From Chloroflexota bacterium (GTDB lineage: Bacteria; Chloroflexota; Anaerolineae; Aggregatilineales; Phototrophicaceae), in the NCBI GenBank assembly GCA_026709625.1, contig JAPOSR010000055.1, positions 1 to 37,844 on the forward strand: a DNA stretch of 37,844 bases, read 5' to 3'. The notes under the pieces were generated by a model. The model saw nothing but the letters and a program-made list of their open reading frames with translations, was not told where the DNA came from and made no database searches. This document shows positions 1-8,967 of the stretch, in pieces. Positions within the stretch are counted from its first letter, which is position 1; the number at the start of each line of letters is the position of its first letter. The translations under genes were made by a program, and so were the position numbers.

Positions 1-530
1 GCACGGTCGATGCCTACTGGGAAGCGCACATGGACCTGCTTTCCAGCCCGCCATCGCTCAATTTGAACGACCGCACCTGGGTCATTCACACCCGCAGCGA
101 AGAACGCCCGCCCGTGCGCATCGGCACAAATGCCCACATCGTCGATAGCATGATCACCGATGGCGCTGTCATCGGCGCGGGGGCTGTCATCGAGCGTTCG
201 ATTCTATCGCCCGGCGTGTTTGTGGGTCCGGGCGCAGTCATCCGCGAATCGGTTATTTTGAATGACGCGTATATCGAACGCGACGCGCTGGTCGAACGGG
301 CGCTGGTCGACAAAATCGCTGTCATTGGCAGGGACGCGCGGGTGGGCGCATGGCAAGACATGGGCGATTTGCGCATCACCAGCGTCGGCAAGAATGCTCG
401 CATTCCGCCCGATTTCACCATTGGCGCTGGCTCGGTGGTCGGCTCGGATGTCGATCATGACGCCTTCGCGCAGTACGAACATCGCACAGTGCCCGCCGGC
501 AGCGAGGTCAAACTCGGCGCGCGCCAGTAA
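1..530 (+). CDS. glgC: Glucose-1-phosphate adenylyltransferase, C-terminal part (5' end outside window)
   Basis: This is the 3' end of a gene that begins before the window; the open frame runs from base 3. The first visible residues read [13 protein letters not shown], the typical junction between the nucleotidyltransferase core and the C-terminal left-handed beta-helix of GlgC. The rest is hexapeptide-repeat sequence ([40 protein letters not shown]), as expected for the helix that carries oligomer and allosteric contacts. ADP-glucose pyrophosphorylase makes ADP-glucose from glucose-1-phosphate and ATP, the committed step of bacterial glycogen synthesis. The nearby glycogen-binding protein and glycogen phosphorylase support this role. 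The catalytic domain cannot be checked here, so a related nucleotidyltransferase with the same helix is possible but less likely. Confidence 0.9.
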   Translation, partial: TVDAYWEAHMDLLSSPPSLNLNDRTWVIHTRSEERPPVRIGTNAHIVDSMITDGAVIGAGAVIERSILSPGVFVGPGAVIRESVILNDAYIERDALVERALVDKIAVIGRDARVGAWQDMGDLRITSVGKNARIPPDFTIGAGSVVGSDVDHDAFAQYEHRTVPAGSEVKLGARQ

Positions 531-633
531 AAAAACATGGCGCAGGCAAAATCAGCCAGCGCAACATAGTCGCTGATGTCAAAAAATTATCGGCGAGACA
601 AAACAAACCATCATGGAACAGAGAGGCAGACAG

Positions 634-1413
634 ATGGCAACAATAAAAATAGGCGTGCAATTGCACCCGCAGCGAGTCAGTTATGCGACCTATGCCGAGG
701 CAGTCAAAACGACAGAGGCTCTGGGCGTCGATACCATTTGGAATTGGGATCATTTCTTCCCGCTGTATGGCGACGGCGCTGGCGACCACTTTGAAGGCTG
801 GACGCTCTTGACAGCCATCGCGATGTTGACCTCCCGCGCAGAGATTGGCACCTTGGTCACCTGCAACAGCTATCGCAATCCGGCGCTGCTGACACACATG
901 GCGAATACAGTCGACCATATCAGCGGCGGTCGCTTGATCCTGGGCATCGGCGCGGGCTGGTTCGAGAAAGATTATGTCGAGTTCGGGTACGAGTTTGGCA
1001 CAGCTGGCAGCCGCCTGCGTGATTTGGGAGAAGCGCTGCCCATCATTAAGCAGCGGATGAGCCAGGAGCTGCCGCCGCCAGCGCGCAATCCCATCCCCAT
1101 TCTGATCGGCGGCGGTGGCGAAAAAGTCACCCTGAAATTGACGGCGCAACACGCGGACTTGTGGAACGGCTTCGGTCCGCCGGACATGTATGCCCACAAA
1201 AATCGCGTACTGGACGACTGGTGCGCGGCGGTCGGACGGGATCCAGCTGCGATCGAGCGGACTGTCTCAATCACCCAGAATGATGATATTCCTGGCGATC
1301 TCGATACCTATGCCGAAGCTGGTGCCACGCATTTCATTATGATGACCGCGGTGCCGCCCGATTATGAACGAATCGAGGCGCTGCTCGCCTGGAGAGAGCG
1401 CATGAACAGATGA
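634..1413 (+). CDS. LLM class F420-dependent oxidoreductase (Rv1855c-like)
   Basis: This 259-residue protein has a luciferase-like (TIM-barrel) fold. Recognisable segments are IKIGVQLHPQ at the N-terminus, DTIWNWDHFFP, LVTCNSYRNPALLTHMANTVD and the GIGAGWFEKDYVEFGYEF block typical of actinobacterial and chloroflexal F420-dependent members. Family members use reduced F420 (sometimes FMNH2) to reduce or oxidise small organic substrates; the substrate cannot be told from sequence. The ATG at 634 is chosen because GAGAGG lies 7 bases upstream; an in-frame ATG at 613 would add seven residues but has a poor ribosome site. It lies between glgC and glycogen genes but has no obvious link to them. It converges with the next gene. 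Confidence 0.85.
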   Translation: MATIKIGVQLHPQRVSYATYAEAVKTTEALGVDTIWNWDHFFPLYGDGAGDHFEGWTLLTAIAMLTSRAEIGTLVTCNSYRNPALLTHMANTVDHISGGRLILGIGAGWFEKDYVEFGYEFGTAGSRLRDLGEALPIIKQRMSQELPPPARNPIPILIGGGGEKVTLKLTAQHADLWNGFGPPDMYAHKNRVLDDWCAAVGRDPAAIERTVSITQNDDIPGDLDTYAEAGATHFIMMTAVPPDYERIEALLAWRERMNR

Positions 1414-1441
1414 TCCTCGATCGGCTTCGAGGCAGCCGCGT

Positions 1442-1738
1442 CTAGGTCTTCACCACGCAATTGTCGCTGCCGTGCGGGTTGGGCGCATAACCATCGGCCT
1501 CCCAGTCGTTGTGCCACTCGTCGCCATTCACCAGATAGCGGAATTCATATTGTGAATCGGCTTTCAGGTGCAGCCAGGCGCTAAAACGGCCATCTTTGCG
1601 CGCTTGCATTGGCGTGGCTGTCTCGTCCCAATTGTTAAAATCGCCGACCAAGGTGACCGTCTCCGCGCTTAACTGTTTGGGCGTGTAGAAGGTGACCTTG
1701 CAGATCGTTCCGCGTTTCAAATACCGTTTCTTCAGCAT
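1442..1738 (-). CDS. Solo glycogen-binding (CBM48 / isoamylase early-set) domain protein
   Basis: This 98-residue protein consists of little more than one early-set / CBM48-type beta-sandwich, the glycogen-binding module found at the N-terminus of branching and debranching enzymes and in AMPK beta subunits. The diagnostic core is VTLVGDFNNWDE followed by FSAWLHLKADSQYEFRYLVNGDEW, with aromatic residues placed as in starch-binding surfaces. No catalytic domain is attached. The start at 1738 is chosen because GGAGA lies 8 bases upstream; a frame extension to 1828 adds a basic, tryptophan-rich stretch that looks non-coding. The gene diverges from glgP and lies near glgC, so a role as a glycogen-associated scaffold or regulator is inferred. 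Confidence 0.8.
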   Translation of the reverse strand: MLKKRYLKRGTICKVTFYTPKQLSAETVTLVGDFNNWDETATPMQARKDGRFSAWLHLKADSQYEFRYLVNGDEWHNDWEADGYAPNPHGSDNCVVKT

Positions 1739-1993
1739 GTTTCTTCTCCATTTCCATGCCAGCAGCTGGCTTTTTTGCCACAATGTTGCCAGTTTAGCAT
1801 AATTTGCAGCCGTCTGTACAGCGCGCAAATGCGCAATACTCGCTGCTTTTCTTGAATTTCTGTGCGAATTATGCAGATTTCGAAACTATTTTTGGCATGT
1901 TTCAAACGATTGACAGCCATTCGCGGATGTTTGGCGCGCGAATCGGCATGGTTTTAAGTATTTCTGATTGTTTTCCGCTCTTTAGAGTTTATG

Positions 1994-2028
1994 CTGGCAT
2001 TCTTGCGGCGATTGCGTAAAATACGCAA
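1994..2028 (+). promoter_or_regulatory. Candidate glgP promoter with palindromic operator
   Basis: A perfect inverted repeat, TTGCGTA-AAA-TACGCAA, occupies 2012-2028, about 45 bases upstream of the glgP start. Its centre contains TAAAAT (2017-2022), a near-consensus -10 box, with CTGGCA 17 bases upstream (1994-1999) as a possible -35. A palindrome sitting on the -10 element is the usual position of a repressor operator. The regulator is unknown. The rest of the 334-base divergent gap (1739-2072) is AT-rich and shows no gene. Confidence 0.45.
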
Positions 2029-2072
2029 GCTGCGAATAGATATCTGTTTTCGCCGACAAAGGAGCCTCGTCA

Positions 2073-4640
2073 ATGGTACAGCCGGTCGCGCGCGTAACTG
2101 TCGCGCCGAAATTGCCGCCGCAACTCAGCCGCCTGCGCGAATTGACCTACAACTTGCGCTGGGCATGGGACCACGAAGCGATCTCGCTTTTTCGCCGCCT
2201 CGATCCCGAGCTTTGGGAGGCAACTGGGCACAACCCCGAATGGATGCTGGGCAGGCTGAGCCAGGCTCGTTTGCGCGCCTTGGTGAGCGATAGCTCGTTT
2301 ATGGCGCATTATGCGCGCGTCTGCCGTTCGGTTGACGACTATATGCGCGCCGATGAAAGCTGGTTCGCCGCGAAATATCCTCATGACGAAGTCCCGCCGA
2401 CCATCGCCTATTTTTCCATGGAATTCGGCTTGACCGAGTGTTTGCAGAATTATTCAGGCGGCTTGGGCGTCTTGAGCGGCGACCATCTCAAGAGCGCCAG
2501 CGACCTGGGCGTCCCGCTGGTCGGCTTGGGCATCTTGTACCAGGAAGGCTACTTCCAGCAGGTTCTCAATGCCGATGGCTATCAGCAAGAATCGTATTCG
2601 ATCAACGATTATGTCAATTTGCCGATGCGTTTGCAGTTGGACGAGCAGGGACAGCCGATCAAAATCGCTGTACCGCTGCCCGGACGCGAGCTCTATGCGC
2701 AGATATGGAAGGTGCAGGTTGGGCGCGTCGCGCTTTATTTGCTGGATTCGAATATCGACGACAACACCTGGGAAGAAGATCGCAATCTGACCGATCGTCT
2801 GTATGGCGGCGACCGGCGCACCCGCATTCGCCAGGAGATCTTGCTGGGCATCGGCGGCGTGCGCGCTTTGCGGACTTTGGGCATCAATGCCGATGTATTT
2901 CATATGAACGAGGGGCATTCGGCATTTTTGCTGTTGGAGCGCATCCGCGATTTCATGCAAGACGACCGCCTGCCTTTTGAACAGGCGCGCGCATTGACCA
3001 CAGCCAGCAGCGTCTTCACCGTGCACACCCCGGTGTCGGCTGGTTTGGAACGTTTTGACTTTGACCTGATTGACGAGCACTTCAGCGACATGATGCGCGA
3101 GTTGGGCTTGTCGCGCGAGCAATTTCTTGATCTGGGCCGCGAGAATATGGGGGACTATGAACTGTTCTCTATGTCGGTGATGGCTCTGAATCTCTCGGCG
3201 GGGACAAATGGCGTCGCGCAGCTGCACGGCGCTGTCTCGCGGGAGATGTGGCGCTGGGTCTATCCCGATGTGCCTGTGCATGAAGTGCCGATCGGCGCAA
3301 TCACCAATGGCATCCATGTGCAGACCTGGGTCAGCCAAGAAATGGCGCAGCTATTCGACCGCTATCTTGATCCAGCCTGGCGGTATGCGGAAGCGCGACA
3401 AGACGCCTGGGAAGGGGTCGCCAGCATCCCGGATGCGGAATTGTGGCGCACGCATGTCCGCCGGCGCGAGCGGCTGGTGGCGTTTGCACGCGGCCGTCTG
3501 CGCGCGCAGCTGCTGCGGCGGGGCGTATCGCAGACGGAGTTGGAAGCCGCCGATGAAGCGCTGAACCCCGATGCCTTGACTGTCGGCTTTGCGAGGCGCT
3601 TTGCCACCTACAAGCGCGCCAGCTTGATCTTCCATGACCTGGAACGGCTGCGCAGGCTGGTTGTCGACAGCGAGCGCCCCGTGCAGTTCATATTCGCCGG
3701 CAAGGCGCATCCGCACGATCACCAGGGCAAAGAGTTAATCCGCAGCATCATCGATGTATCGCGCGACCGCGACTTTCGTGAACACATCGTCTTCCTGGAA
3801 AATTACGATATGAATGTGGCGCGCTATATGGTGCAGGGCGTGGATGTCTGGCTGAATACGCCGCGCCGCCCCAAAGAAGCCAGCGGCACCAGCGGCATGA
3901 AAGTCATCTATAACGGCGGCTTGAATTGCAGCATTCTTGATGGCTGGTGGGCAGAAGCCTATCGCCACGATATCGGCTGGGCGATCGGCAATGGCGAAGA
4001 CTATCGTGAAGACGACTGGGCGCACCAAGATTATGTCGAAAGCCAGGCGCTCTACAACCTGCTGGAACAAGACATCGTCCCGCTTTTCTATCGGCAGTCG
4101 CGCGATAATTTGCCGCGGGAATGGATTCGCCGTGTCAAACGTGGCATCTACCAGCTGGCTGCCGAGTTTAATACCCAGCGTATGGTCCAGCAGTACACGG
4201 ACGATTTGTATATGCCGCGCTACCGAGTCTGCCAGCAGATGCGCAGCGCCGGCTTCCAGCAGACGGTGGCATTTGTCGGCTGGCAGCAGCGCCTCGAGCG
4301 AGTTTGGCACGAAGTGTCTGTGCTCGATGTCGCCGTGGGAACGGACGATGTCGAGATCGGCGCCCGCACGCAGATTCAAGCCTCTGTCGCGCTGGGGCAG
4401 CTGGATCCGCAGGATGTCAAAGTACAACTGTATTCTGGCATGCTGGATGCCTATGGGCAGATACACAACGGGCAGTCGGTGGATATGCGCGTGCTGGGGC
4501 AAAATGGCAGCGGCGCATACACCTACGAAACCGACTATACCTACAGCCGAACAGGCCATGTCGGTTTTTCGGTGCGCGTGCTCCCTCATCATGCCTTTTT
4601 GCATTCGCCCTTTCTTCCGCACAAAATCGTCTGGGCATAG
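2073..4640 (+). CDS. glgP: Alpha-glucan (glycogen) phosphorylase
   Basis: This 855-residue enzyme releases glucose-1-phosphate from the non-reducing ends of glycogen or maltodextrin using inorganic phosphate and PLP. The N-terminus has the DUF3417 segment of the shorter alpha-glucan phosphorylase family (LRELTYNLRWAWDHEAI), followed by IAYFSMEFGLTECLQNYSGG and the glucan site region VFHMNEGHSAFLLLERI. The PLP region reads EASGTSGMKVIYNGG at residues 602-616, with Lys610 the expected Schiff-base lysine. The length of about 850 fits this subfamily. The start has a clear AGGAG ribosome site. The C-terminal 120 residues form a beta-rich tail commonly seen in this subfamily. Together with glgC and the CBM48 protein it indicates glycogen storage. 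Confidence 0.95.
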   Translation: MVQPVARVTVAPKLPPQLSRLRELTYNLRWAWDHEAISLFRRLDPELWEATGHNPEWMLGRLSQARLRALVSDSSFMAHYARVCRSVDDYMRADESWFAAKYPHDEVPPTIAYFSMEFGLTECLQNYSGGLGVLSGDHLKSASDLGVPLVGLGILYQEGYFQQVLNADGYQQESYSINDYVNLPMRLQLDEQGQPIKIAVPLPGRELYAQIWKVQVGRVALYLLDSNIDDNTWEEDRNLTDRLYGGDRRTRIRQEILLGIGGVRALRTLGINADVFHMNEGHSAFLLLERIRDFMQDDRLPFEQARALTTASSVFTVHTPVSAGLERFDFDLIDEHFSDMMRELGLSREQFLDLGRENMGDYELFSMSVMALNLSAGTNGVAQLHGAVSREMWRWVYPDVPVHEVPIGAITNGIHVQTWVSQEMAQLFDRYLDPAWRYAEARQDAWEGVASIPDAELWRTHVRRRERLVAFARGRLRAQLLRRGVSQTELEAADEALNPDALTVGFARRFATYKRASLIFHDLERLRRLVVDSERPVQFIFAGKAHPHDHQGKELIRSIIDVSRDRDFREHIVFLENYDMNVARYMVQGVDVWLNTPRRPKEASGTSGMKVIYNGGLNCSILDGWWAEAYRHDIGWAIGNGEDYREDDWAHQDYVESQALYNLLEQDIVPLFYRQSRDNLPREWIRRVKRGIYQLAAEFNTQRMVQQYTDDLYMPRYRVCQQMRSAGFQQTVAFVGWQQRLERVWHEVSVLDVAVGTDDVEIGARTQIQASVALGQLDPQDVKVQLYSGMLDAYGQIHNGQSVDMRVLGQNGSGAYTYETDYTYSRTGHVGFSVRVLPHHAFLHSPFLPHKIVWA

Positions 4641-4686
4641 CCGCTTGCTGTCGACTGCCGAACGCGCCTGCCATGCTTTGCCACCG

Positions 4687-4846
4687 GGGCATGGCTAGTT
4701 GTATGGATATGGCAACCGAGCCCCCGGCCCCTTGTTCCCAGAACGAGGGAAGGGGAGCTTTGCCTGCGCTTCCGCAGCATGGTAGCCCCTCCCTCATTTT
4801 TTGGGGGGGGGCAAAGCAAAGCGTATCCACCAAAATCACCACTCCC
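4687..4846. repeat. Intergenic TIR repeat, copy A (160 bp)
   Basis: One of three related elements in the window (others at 12819-13020 and 20484-20636). The left end reads GGGCATGGCTAGTTGTATGG and the right end, reverse-complemented, reads GGGAGTGGTGATTTTGGTGG, giving an imperfect terminal inverted repeat of roughly 23 bp. The interior contains CTGCG-CTTC-CGCAG nested inside a longer stem formed by GAGGGAAGGGG and CCCCTCCCTC. No open frame of note lies inside it. It fills most of the 285-base gap between glgP and miaB. No target-site duplication was recognised. Confidence 0.75.
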
Positions 4847-4860
4847 GCCACTGCGAGCGC

Positions 4861-4889
4861 TAGACCCGCTTGCCAGCCTCGGTTACAAT
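4861..4889 (+). promoter_or_regulatory. Candidate miaB promoter
   Basis: TACAAT at 4884-4889 matches a -10 box, with TAGACC 17 bases upstream (4861-4866; four of six matches to TTGACA). Transcription from here would give a leader of about 30 bases before the miaB ATG. It starts just beyond the right end of repeat copy A. Confidence 0.35.
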
Positions 4890-4925
4890 AGAAGCATTCG
4901 TGAATGAGCATCGAAGATCGGACAC

Positions 4926-6302
4926 ATGCAATATCACATTTGGACTCTCGGCTGCCAGATGAATGTTGCCGATTCGCAGCTGTTGGCATCAGAGTTGGAA
5001 AAGTTGGGGCATCGTGCCGCGCCAAATGGCGATGAAGCCGACATCATGGTTGTTAACACCTGCGTGGTGCGGCAAAGCGCCGAAGACAAGGGGCTGGGCC
5101 GGCTGGGCATGTTGGGCAAGCTGAAGCGCCAGCAGCCCGACAAGATCATCGGCGTGATGGGCTGTATGGTCGGCGTGCGCGACCCGCTGTGGATGCGCAA
5201 GCGACTGCCCTATGTCGATGTCTTTATGCCGCCTTCCGACCCCGCGCCCATGATAGACTTTCTGAGCGAGCGCCGGCACGAATCGGAAGCGCTGCGGCTG
5301 GAAACGATCGCCCGACAAGAACGCGACGCCTTGCAGGATGGCGAGCTGCTGCTGCCGCTGCGCGAGCGCGGGCGACTGGTCTGCGCGCATGTGCCGGTCG
5401 TCTATGGCTGTTCGCACGCATGCGCCTTTTGCATCATCCCATTCCGGCGCGGCATCGAACGCAGCCGCCCGATTGGCGAGATCGTCGCGCATCTACGCAG
5501 TCTGGCCGAGCAAGGCGTCAAAGAAGTGACGCTGCTGGGGCAGATTGTCGACCGCTATGGCAAGGATATCGCCGATGGCCCCGACCTGTCCGACCTGCTG
5601 CGGGTTGCGCACGCCGCCGCCGAGCAGACGGGCTTGGAGCGCATCCGCTTCCTAACCAGCCATCCCAACTGGATGAGCGAGAAACTGCTGCGCACTGTTG
5701 CCGAGCTGCCGCGCGTCATGCCCCACATCGAAGTGCCGGCGCAGGCGGGCGCAGACGAAGTGCTGTCGCGGATGCGGCGCGGTTATACGGCTGACCAATA
5801 TCGCCGTCTGGTAGACAAGATCCGCAAAATTATCCCGCAGGTTGCTATCCATACCGATATCATCGTCGGTTTCCCGGGCGAAACGCGGCAGCAATTCATG
5901 CAGACGTATGCGCTGCTGGACGAGCTGCAGCTGGACAAGGCGCACTTGGCGCGCTATAGCCCTCGTCCGCAGACTGTCAGCGCGCGCCGCATGGACGATG
6001 ATGTGCCCGAGACAGAAAAGCGCGAACGGCACAAAATGCTGGAAGACCTGCAAGCCCGCGTCGTGGCAAAGATCAATGCGCAGTATCTGGGCGAACGAGT
6101 CGAAGCGCTGGTCGAAAGCCAGCACAAGGGCCGCTGGCGCGCTCGCACTCCGCAAAACAAACTGGTCTTCTTTGAAGCGCCTGGCGACTGGCAGGGCAAG
6201 CTGGCGGAATTGGAAATTACCTGGACGGGACCCTGGAGCATGCAGGCGCGACTGCCCAATGCCCAGCCTTCTGTCGAAGAGCCGCTCGTCATCGCTGGTT
6301 GA
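4926..6302 (+). CDS. miaB: tRNA-2-methylthio-N6-dimethylallyladenosine synthase (MiaB)
   Basis: This 458-residue radical-SAM methylthiotransferase adds a methylthio group to isopentenyl-adenosine at position 37 of tRNAs reading UNN codons. The N-terminal UPF0004 domain supplies three cluster cysteines at Cys10 (TLGCQMN), Cys46 (VNTCVVR) and Cys80 (MGCMVG). The radical-SAM motif CSHACAFC carries Cys162, Cys166 and Cys169. A C-terminal TRAM domain (from about residue 375, LGERVEALVE) binds tRNA. The TLGCQMN start and IIPFRRG after the cysteine motif favour MiaB over RimO or MtaB. The stop overlaps the ATG of the following lipoprotein gene by one base, suggesting translational coupling. Confidence 0.95.
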   Translation: MQYHIWTLGCQMNVADSQLLASELEKLGHRAAPNGDEADIMVVNTCVVRQSAEDKGLGRLGMLGKLKRQQPDKIIGVMGCMVGVRDPLWMRKRLPYVDVFMPPSDPAPMIDFLSERRHESEALRLETIARQERDALQDGELLLPLRERGRLVCAHVPVVYGCSHACAFCIIPFRRGIERSRPIGEIVAHLRSLAEQGVKEVTLLGQIVDRYGKDIADGPDLSDLLRVAHAAAEQTGLERIRFLTSHPNWMSEKLLRTVAELPRVMPHIEVPAQAGADEVLSRMRRGYTADQYRRLVDKIRKIIPQVAIHTDIIVGFPGETRQQFMQTYALLDELQLDKAHLARYSPRPQTVSARRMDDDVPETEKRERHKMLEDLQARVVAKINAQYLGERVEALVESQHKGRWRARTPQNKLVFFEAPGDWQGKLAELEITWTGPWSMQARLPNAQPSVEEPLVIAG

Positions 6303-7000
6303 TGCCTGGCGCGAGCTGCCGTCTTCTGCTTTGCTGCGCCTGTTTTCTGCTGGCAGCCTGCAATCTGCAGCCGCGCAGCCCGGCCGCCCCGGCGACAGAC
6401 AGCCCGAGACAGCCGCCGTCTATCGAGATTGGCTCGCCCGGCGAGGGTGACGAATTCGTGCTCGGCGACGAGATTCTGGTCTCTGTGCTGGCTGCCGACA
6501 GCGTCGGCATCAACCAAGTGAAGCTCTTCATCGATGACCAGATTGTGCGCACGGTGTCGTCCGAGTCGCTGCAGGGCGAGCTGGCGATGCGAGCTATCCT
6601 GGACTTTGTTCCACAGCGCGCCAACCTGGGCCGCATCGCCTTGCGCGTCTTTGCCTACCGCGGCGCGGTGGTCAGCCCGCCCGACGAGGTCACAGTCATC
6701 GTGCGCGAATCGCCCGCCCAGATTGTGGCGACGCCCGCCCAACCAGATGGCATCCCCTACATCCCCAACGATGGCATCTGCCGCGCGCTGGTTAATGTCC
6801 CGCTGAATTTCCGCGCGGGGCCTGGCACCAGCTATCGCATCTTGTCTGTGCTGCCCAGTGGCGCGCTCGCGCCCATCCGCGGACGCAACAGCCAACACAG
6901 CTGGTGGCAGCTTTCGGCAGAAGGACGAGATGGCTGGGTCAGCGGCGACTTCACGACAGAATATGGCGATTGCAGCCGCGTGCCGGTGGTCGCGAGTTGA
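6302..7000 (+). CDS. Lipoprotein with Ig-like and SH3_3 domains
   Basis: This 232-residue protein begins with a signal peptide and a lipobox, LLAAC, with Cys20 as the predicted lipidated residue. After a Pro/Ala-rich spacer comes an Ig-like segment (about 42-125: IEIGSPGEGDEFVLGDEILV, then strands ending in VTVIVRE). A C-terminal bacterial SH3 domain follows (about 155-225: VNVPLNFRAGPGTSYRIL, then GWVSGDF). SH3_3 domains usually bind peptidoglycan or other cell-wall ligands, so an envelope-anchored binding role is inferred. The ATG at 6302 overlaps the miaB stop as TGATG. A TTG at 6299 would add one residue. No enzyme motif is visible. Confidence 0.8.
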   Translation: MPGASCRLLLCCACFLLAACNLQPRSPAAPATDSPRQPPSIEIGSPGEGDEFVLGDEILVSVLAADSVGINQVKLFIDDQIVRTVSSESLQGELAMRAILDFVPQRANLGRIALRVFAYRGAVVSPPDEVTVIVRESPAQIVATPAQPDGIPYIPNDGICRALVNVPLNFRAGPGTSYRILSVLPSGALAPIRGRNSQHSWWQLSAEGRDGWVSGDFTTEYGDCSRVPVVAS

Positions 7001-7066
7001 GCCGTATCCGAGTTGCCGCTCGGCCCGCCTGTGCTAGACTCCCCGCAGGTGTTCTTTGGAGGCATT

Positions 7067-8950
7067 ATGGCAATCGCCATAAAGCGAATGCTTCTGGTTA
7101 CGCAGCAGGTGCAATTTGCCATCGATGTCAAGCGCGCTCTCGAGGCGCTGGGCGAATACAGCGTAGCGACCGCCGCCAACGCGCGCAACGCCATCGAATT
7201 CTTGCGCGAACATCATGCTGATCTGCTGCTGCTGGATACGGTCGGATTGGCCATAGCGCCCGGCATCATGATCGACTTGGTGCGCGCGCGCAATGCCAAT
7301 ATCGCCATCGTGCTAGCGCCCGACCAGCCGGCCGTGCATCAACTGGCGGACGAATGCGCGGCAAACGCGGTGGTCGATATTCCCGTTTATGCCCGCGACC
7401 TGCTGCCCGTGTTGAATGCCGCGTTGGCAGCGCGCCCCGAATCACTGCCGCCGCTGCTTGGCGATTCGCCCCATGCCAGCCAGGACACGCGTGAAATCGA
7501 AGCGCTGGTCGATGAACTCATTCCCGAAGACAGCGCGCTGAATTATACGCGCCGCCGCTTGCAAGCCTCGTATGAACTGCTGCACCCGCCCGCCGATGAG
7601 CGTCCACGCGCTGCGCAGACGATGGTCGAGCTCCAAATCGCCCCGCCAGACGAAAACGATACCATCCGTTTCCATACAACCAGCATCGCCAGCGACTTCG
7701 ACGAATCCACGGTGACATCGGGCAATAGCGATACTGTTCGCGGTTTGGCGCAGCGCCTGGCAGCCTCTGCCCGAGCCGAAGCCGAGCTGCCTGCCGCGCC
7801 ACAATCAAACACAGCCATCGGCGACAGCGCCGCCTTCCAGCAGATGCTCGATTCCCTGTTGGATGAAAGCACGCAGTTGGATGATTTGAAGCTGGAATCG
7901 CTCTTTGATACCACAGCCGAACTGAGCGGCGCGCTGGGGACGGGCGCAGTGCCACGCTGGCTGCGCGAAACCGAGCAGTTGATCAGCGAGCCCGATTTTT
8001 TGAATTTGCTGCTGCCGCGGCTGGATGACGAATCGGCTGACCAAACCGAGCCAGCCGCTCGCAAGCCAGCTGCCAGCCAAGATGTGGAAATAATTCCGGG
8101 ACCTGATGACGAAACAGCGCCCAGCGCCGACTTGCCAAGCGGCACAAGAGCAGCCGCAGACTCGGCTTGGCCGCCGGTCTCTAGCCATGCCAAAGACCCG
8201 CTTCTCGCGCAGTTGGCGCTCACCATGACGCAGCGCATGACGGAGTTGACTGCCGATGCCAGCGTGCTCACCCAGGGCAAGCGCATTCATGCCTTCTCTG
8301 GTGACATGCCGCTTGATCGATTCCACGCGCTGCGTCAGGTTATTGCCGACGACTGGGCAGCGCAGGGAGATCAATCGCGGGTGCGATTCATTCGCTTGCC
8401 CGATGGCAGCGCCAACTACATGCTCTATTCGCGCAGCACTATCGCCGGCTTCTCCCTGACAGCGATTTTCTCTGGCGGACGCCAACTTAGCGAGATTCGC
8501 CAACAAGGCGAAGCCCTCGTGCATGCGCTGGCTGCTGCGCCGGCGCCGCCGACTGCTGCCCCTGCGCAAACTGATATCGCGCCCCCCCCAGAAGCTGCGA
8601 CGCAGCCATTCTCGTTTGTCTGGCTCTTGGCAGACTCTGATTTGCCTTTGCCCAAACCAGTCGCCGAGCAAGTGCTCTTTTGGCTGGAAGTGCAGTTGAA
8701 CAGCCGCGGCTGGACGATTCATCGTCTGGATGTGCACGGCGATTTTGTCTATCTGTATGCCGATGTGCCCGGCAGCGCCTCTCCTGATGCCTTGATCCGC
8801 GATGTAATGGAGCGCTCGCGGCAGATCGCATGTGCCGAAGACCGAGCCTTGCCCCGCGAGCTTTGGGCAGACGCCTACCTGGTTCTGCAGCCAGGCCGCG
8901 ACATCAGCGACCGCGAGTTGGGGCGTTTTTTGCAGTTCGCCCGCGCTTGA
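7067..8950 (+). CDS. Pseudo-receiver / roadblock-like / Y1-transposase-like fusion protein
   Basis: This 627-residue protein starts at an ATG with GGAGG just upstream; a TTG start at 7013 is less likely. Residues 5-125 resemble a CheY-like receiver. The phospho-acceptor Asp57 is present (LLLLDT), but the acidic pair is TQQ (12-14) and the conserved Lys is missing, so normal phosphorylation is doubtful. Residues 130-370 are an acidic, low-complexity linker. Residues about 375-490 resemble a roadblock/LC7 domain (ASVLTQGKRIHAFSGD, later FSLTAIFSG). Residues about 515-627 follow the pattern of IS200/IS605 Y1 transposases: DFVYLYADVP where DHVHLLV is expected, then LWADAYLV and a terminal GRFLQF helix. 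Both HUH histidines (Phe560, Tyr562) and the catalytic Tyr (Phe621) are replaced. Function unknown; a signalling or scaffold role is inferred. Confidence 0.8.
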   Translation: MAIAIKRMLLVTQQVQFAIDVKRALEALGEYSVATAANARNAIEFLREHHADLLLLDTVGLAIAPGIMIDLVRARNANIAIVLAPDQPAVHQLADECAANAVVDIPVYARDLLPVLNAALAARPESLPPLLGDSPHASQDTREIEALVDELIPEDSALNYTRRRLQASYELLHPPADERPRAAQTMVELQIAPPDENDTIRFHTTSIASDFDESTVTSGNSDTVRGLAQRLAASARAEAELPAAPQSNTAIGDSAAFQQMLDSLLDESTQLDDLKLESLFDTTAELSGALGTGAVPRWLRETEQLISEPDFLNLLLPRLDDESADQTEPAARKPAASQDVEIIPGPDDETAPSADLPSGTRAAADSAWPPVSSHAKDPLLAQLALTMTQRMTELTADASVLTQGKRIHAFSGDMPLDRFHALRQVIADDWAAQGDQSRVRFIRLPDGSANYMLYSRSTIAGFSLTAIFSGGRQLSEIRQQGEALVHALAAAPAPPTAAPAQTDIAPPPEAATQPFSFVWLLADSDLPLPKPVAEQVLFWLEVQLNSRGWTIHRLDVHGDFVYLYADVPGSASPDALIRDVMERSRQIACAEDRALPRELWADAYLVLQPGRDISDRELGRFLQFARA

Positions 8951-8967
8951 GGGCTGTGGCTTAAGGC

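Noticed and set aside
1758..1776. GCCAGC-A-GCTGGC followed by six T, looking like a plus-strand terminator
   Set aside because: It lies in the leader of a minus-strand gene, the stem leaves almost no loop, and no plus-strand gene ends nearby.
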